The notes under the pieces were generated by a model. That model searched no databases. It was not told the origin of the DNA and was given only the letters and a program-made list of their open reading frames with translations. Shown here piece by piece: positions 63,906-64,000 of a stretch of DNA of 64,000 nt; positions within the stretch are counted from its first letter, which is position 1; each line of letters begins with the position of its first letter. The position numbers were made by a program, and so were the translations under genes. The DNA lies in contig NZ_JAGUCN010000021.1 of NCBI RefSeq assembly GCF_018271975.1, positions 53,544-117,543 on the forward strand, read 5' to 3'. Source of the DNA: Carboxylicivirga mesophila. GTDB taxonomy: Bacteria > Bacteroidota > Bacteroidia > Bacteroidales > Marinilabiliaceae.

Positions 63906-64000
63906 ATGACCAAAAAAGTAATCACTTTCGGAGAGATAATGCTCCGTTTGTCAACGCCTGGTTACCAGCGTTTTTCACAGGCAAGCGAGTTTGAAGTATG
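63906..64000 (+). CDS. kdgK: 2-keto-3-deoxygluconate kinase (PfkB family), N-terminal fragment
   Basis: Only 31 residues are in the window: MTKKVITFGEIMLRLSTPGY then QRFSQASEFEV. The GEIMLRLSxPGxQRFxQA opening is characteristic of PfkB-type KDG kinases. The enzyme phosphorylates 2-keto-3-deoxygluconate to KDPG, the last kinase step for 5-keto-4-deoxyuronate released by GH88. Its position 26 bases after a PL8 gene fits this pathway. The gene is cut by the window edge. Confidence 0.85.
   Translation, partial: MTKKVITFGEIMLRLSTPGYQRFSQASEFEV

Overview
The window comes from a Bacteroidota genome, most likely a polysaccharide-degrading, probably marine member of the Marinilabiliales/Bacteroidales side of the phylum (inference). 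The support is SusC/SusD pairs, a hybrid two-component system, type IX secretion sorting domains, PorZ, -7 boxes of the TAnnTTTG type, a Bacteroidota-style long ATP synthase a subunit, and almost no Shine-Dalgarno sequences.

Left part (1-34.6 kb), mostly housekeeping. It opens with the tail of a spore-maturation-like membrane protein and an outer-membrane barrel. A minus-strand operon follows: bactofilin, a small membrane protein, then atpB-atpE-atpF-atpH-atpA-atpG (atpD and atpC are not here). Next come a membrane adenylate cyclase with an HD phosphohydrolase domain, a UspA protein, rdgB-porZ, a DUF3352 protein with an oxidoreductase, and a GNAT-like gene behind a sigma-54-like promoter. From 17.4 to 23 kb lies a compact module: a SiaB-type kinase, a SiaC-type phosphoprotein, a 1016-residue TerB/FHA-like ABCG transporter, a lipoprotein and a small exported protein. 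Then follow a K+-dependent membrane pyrophosphatase, a metalloprotease/TolB-propeller/outer-membrane-barrel fusion, a tRNA with CAU anticodon, a FISUMP lipoprotein, and tsaC-purE-purK.

Right part (34.6-64 kb), one large polysaccharide utilisation locus (PUL) for a sulfated glycosaminoglycan, best read as chondroitin/dermatan sulfate and perhaps hyaluronan. A minus-strand operon encodes a GH88 unsaturated glucuronyl hydrolase, two sulfatases and a CBM9-like protein. Divergently lie the HTCS regulator, a DUF6250-like lipoprotein, a DUF4955 beta-helix protein, a DNRLRE/CBM96-like protein, a PL8 lyase, a surface glycan-binding lipoprotein, SusC, SusD, a third sulfatase, a T9SS-sorted adhesin-like protein, a second PL8 lyase carrying a T9SS signal, and the start of a 2-keto-3-deoxygluconate kinase. 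The implied pathway is: cleavage by PL8 at the surface, SusCD uptake, further PL8 cleavage and desulfation in the periplasm, GH88 hydrolysis, and uronate catabolism through KDG kinase.

The two most interesting observations are these. (1) Five PUL promoters share a direct-repeat operator (two half-sites about 21 bp apart) at a fixed 30-32 bp from the -7 box, which is a candidate binding site for the HTCS encoded in the same locus. (2) The SiaB/SiaC/ABC/lipoprotein module looks like a partner-switch-controlled membrane system that, to my knowledge, has not been described.
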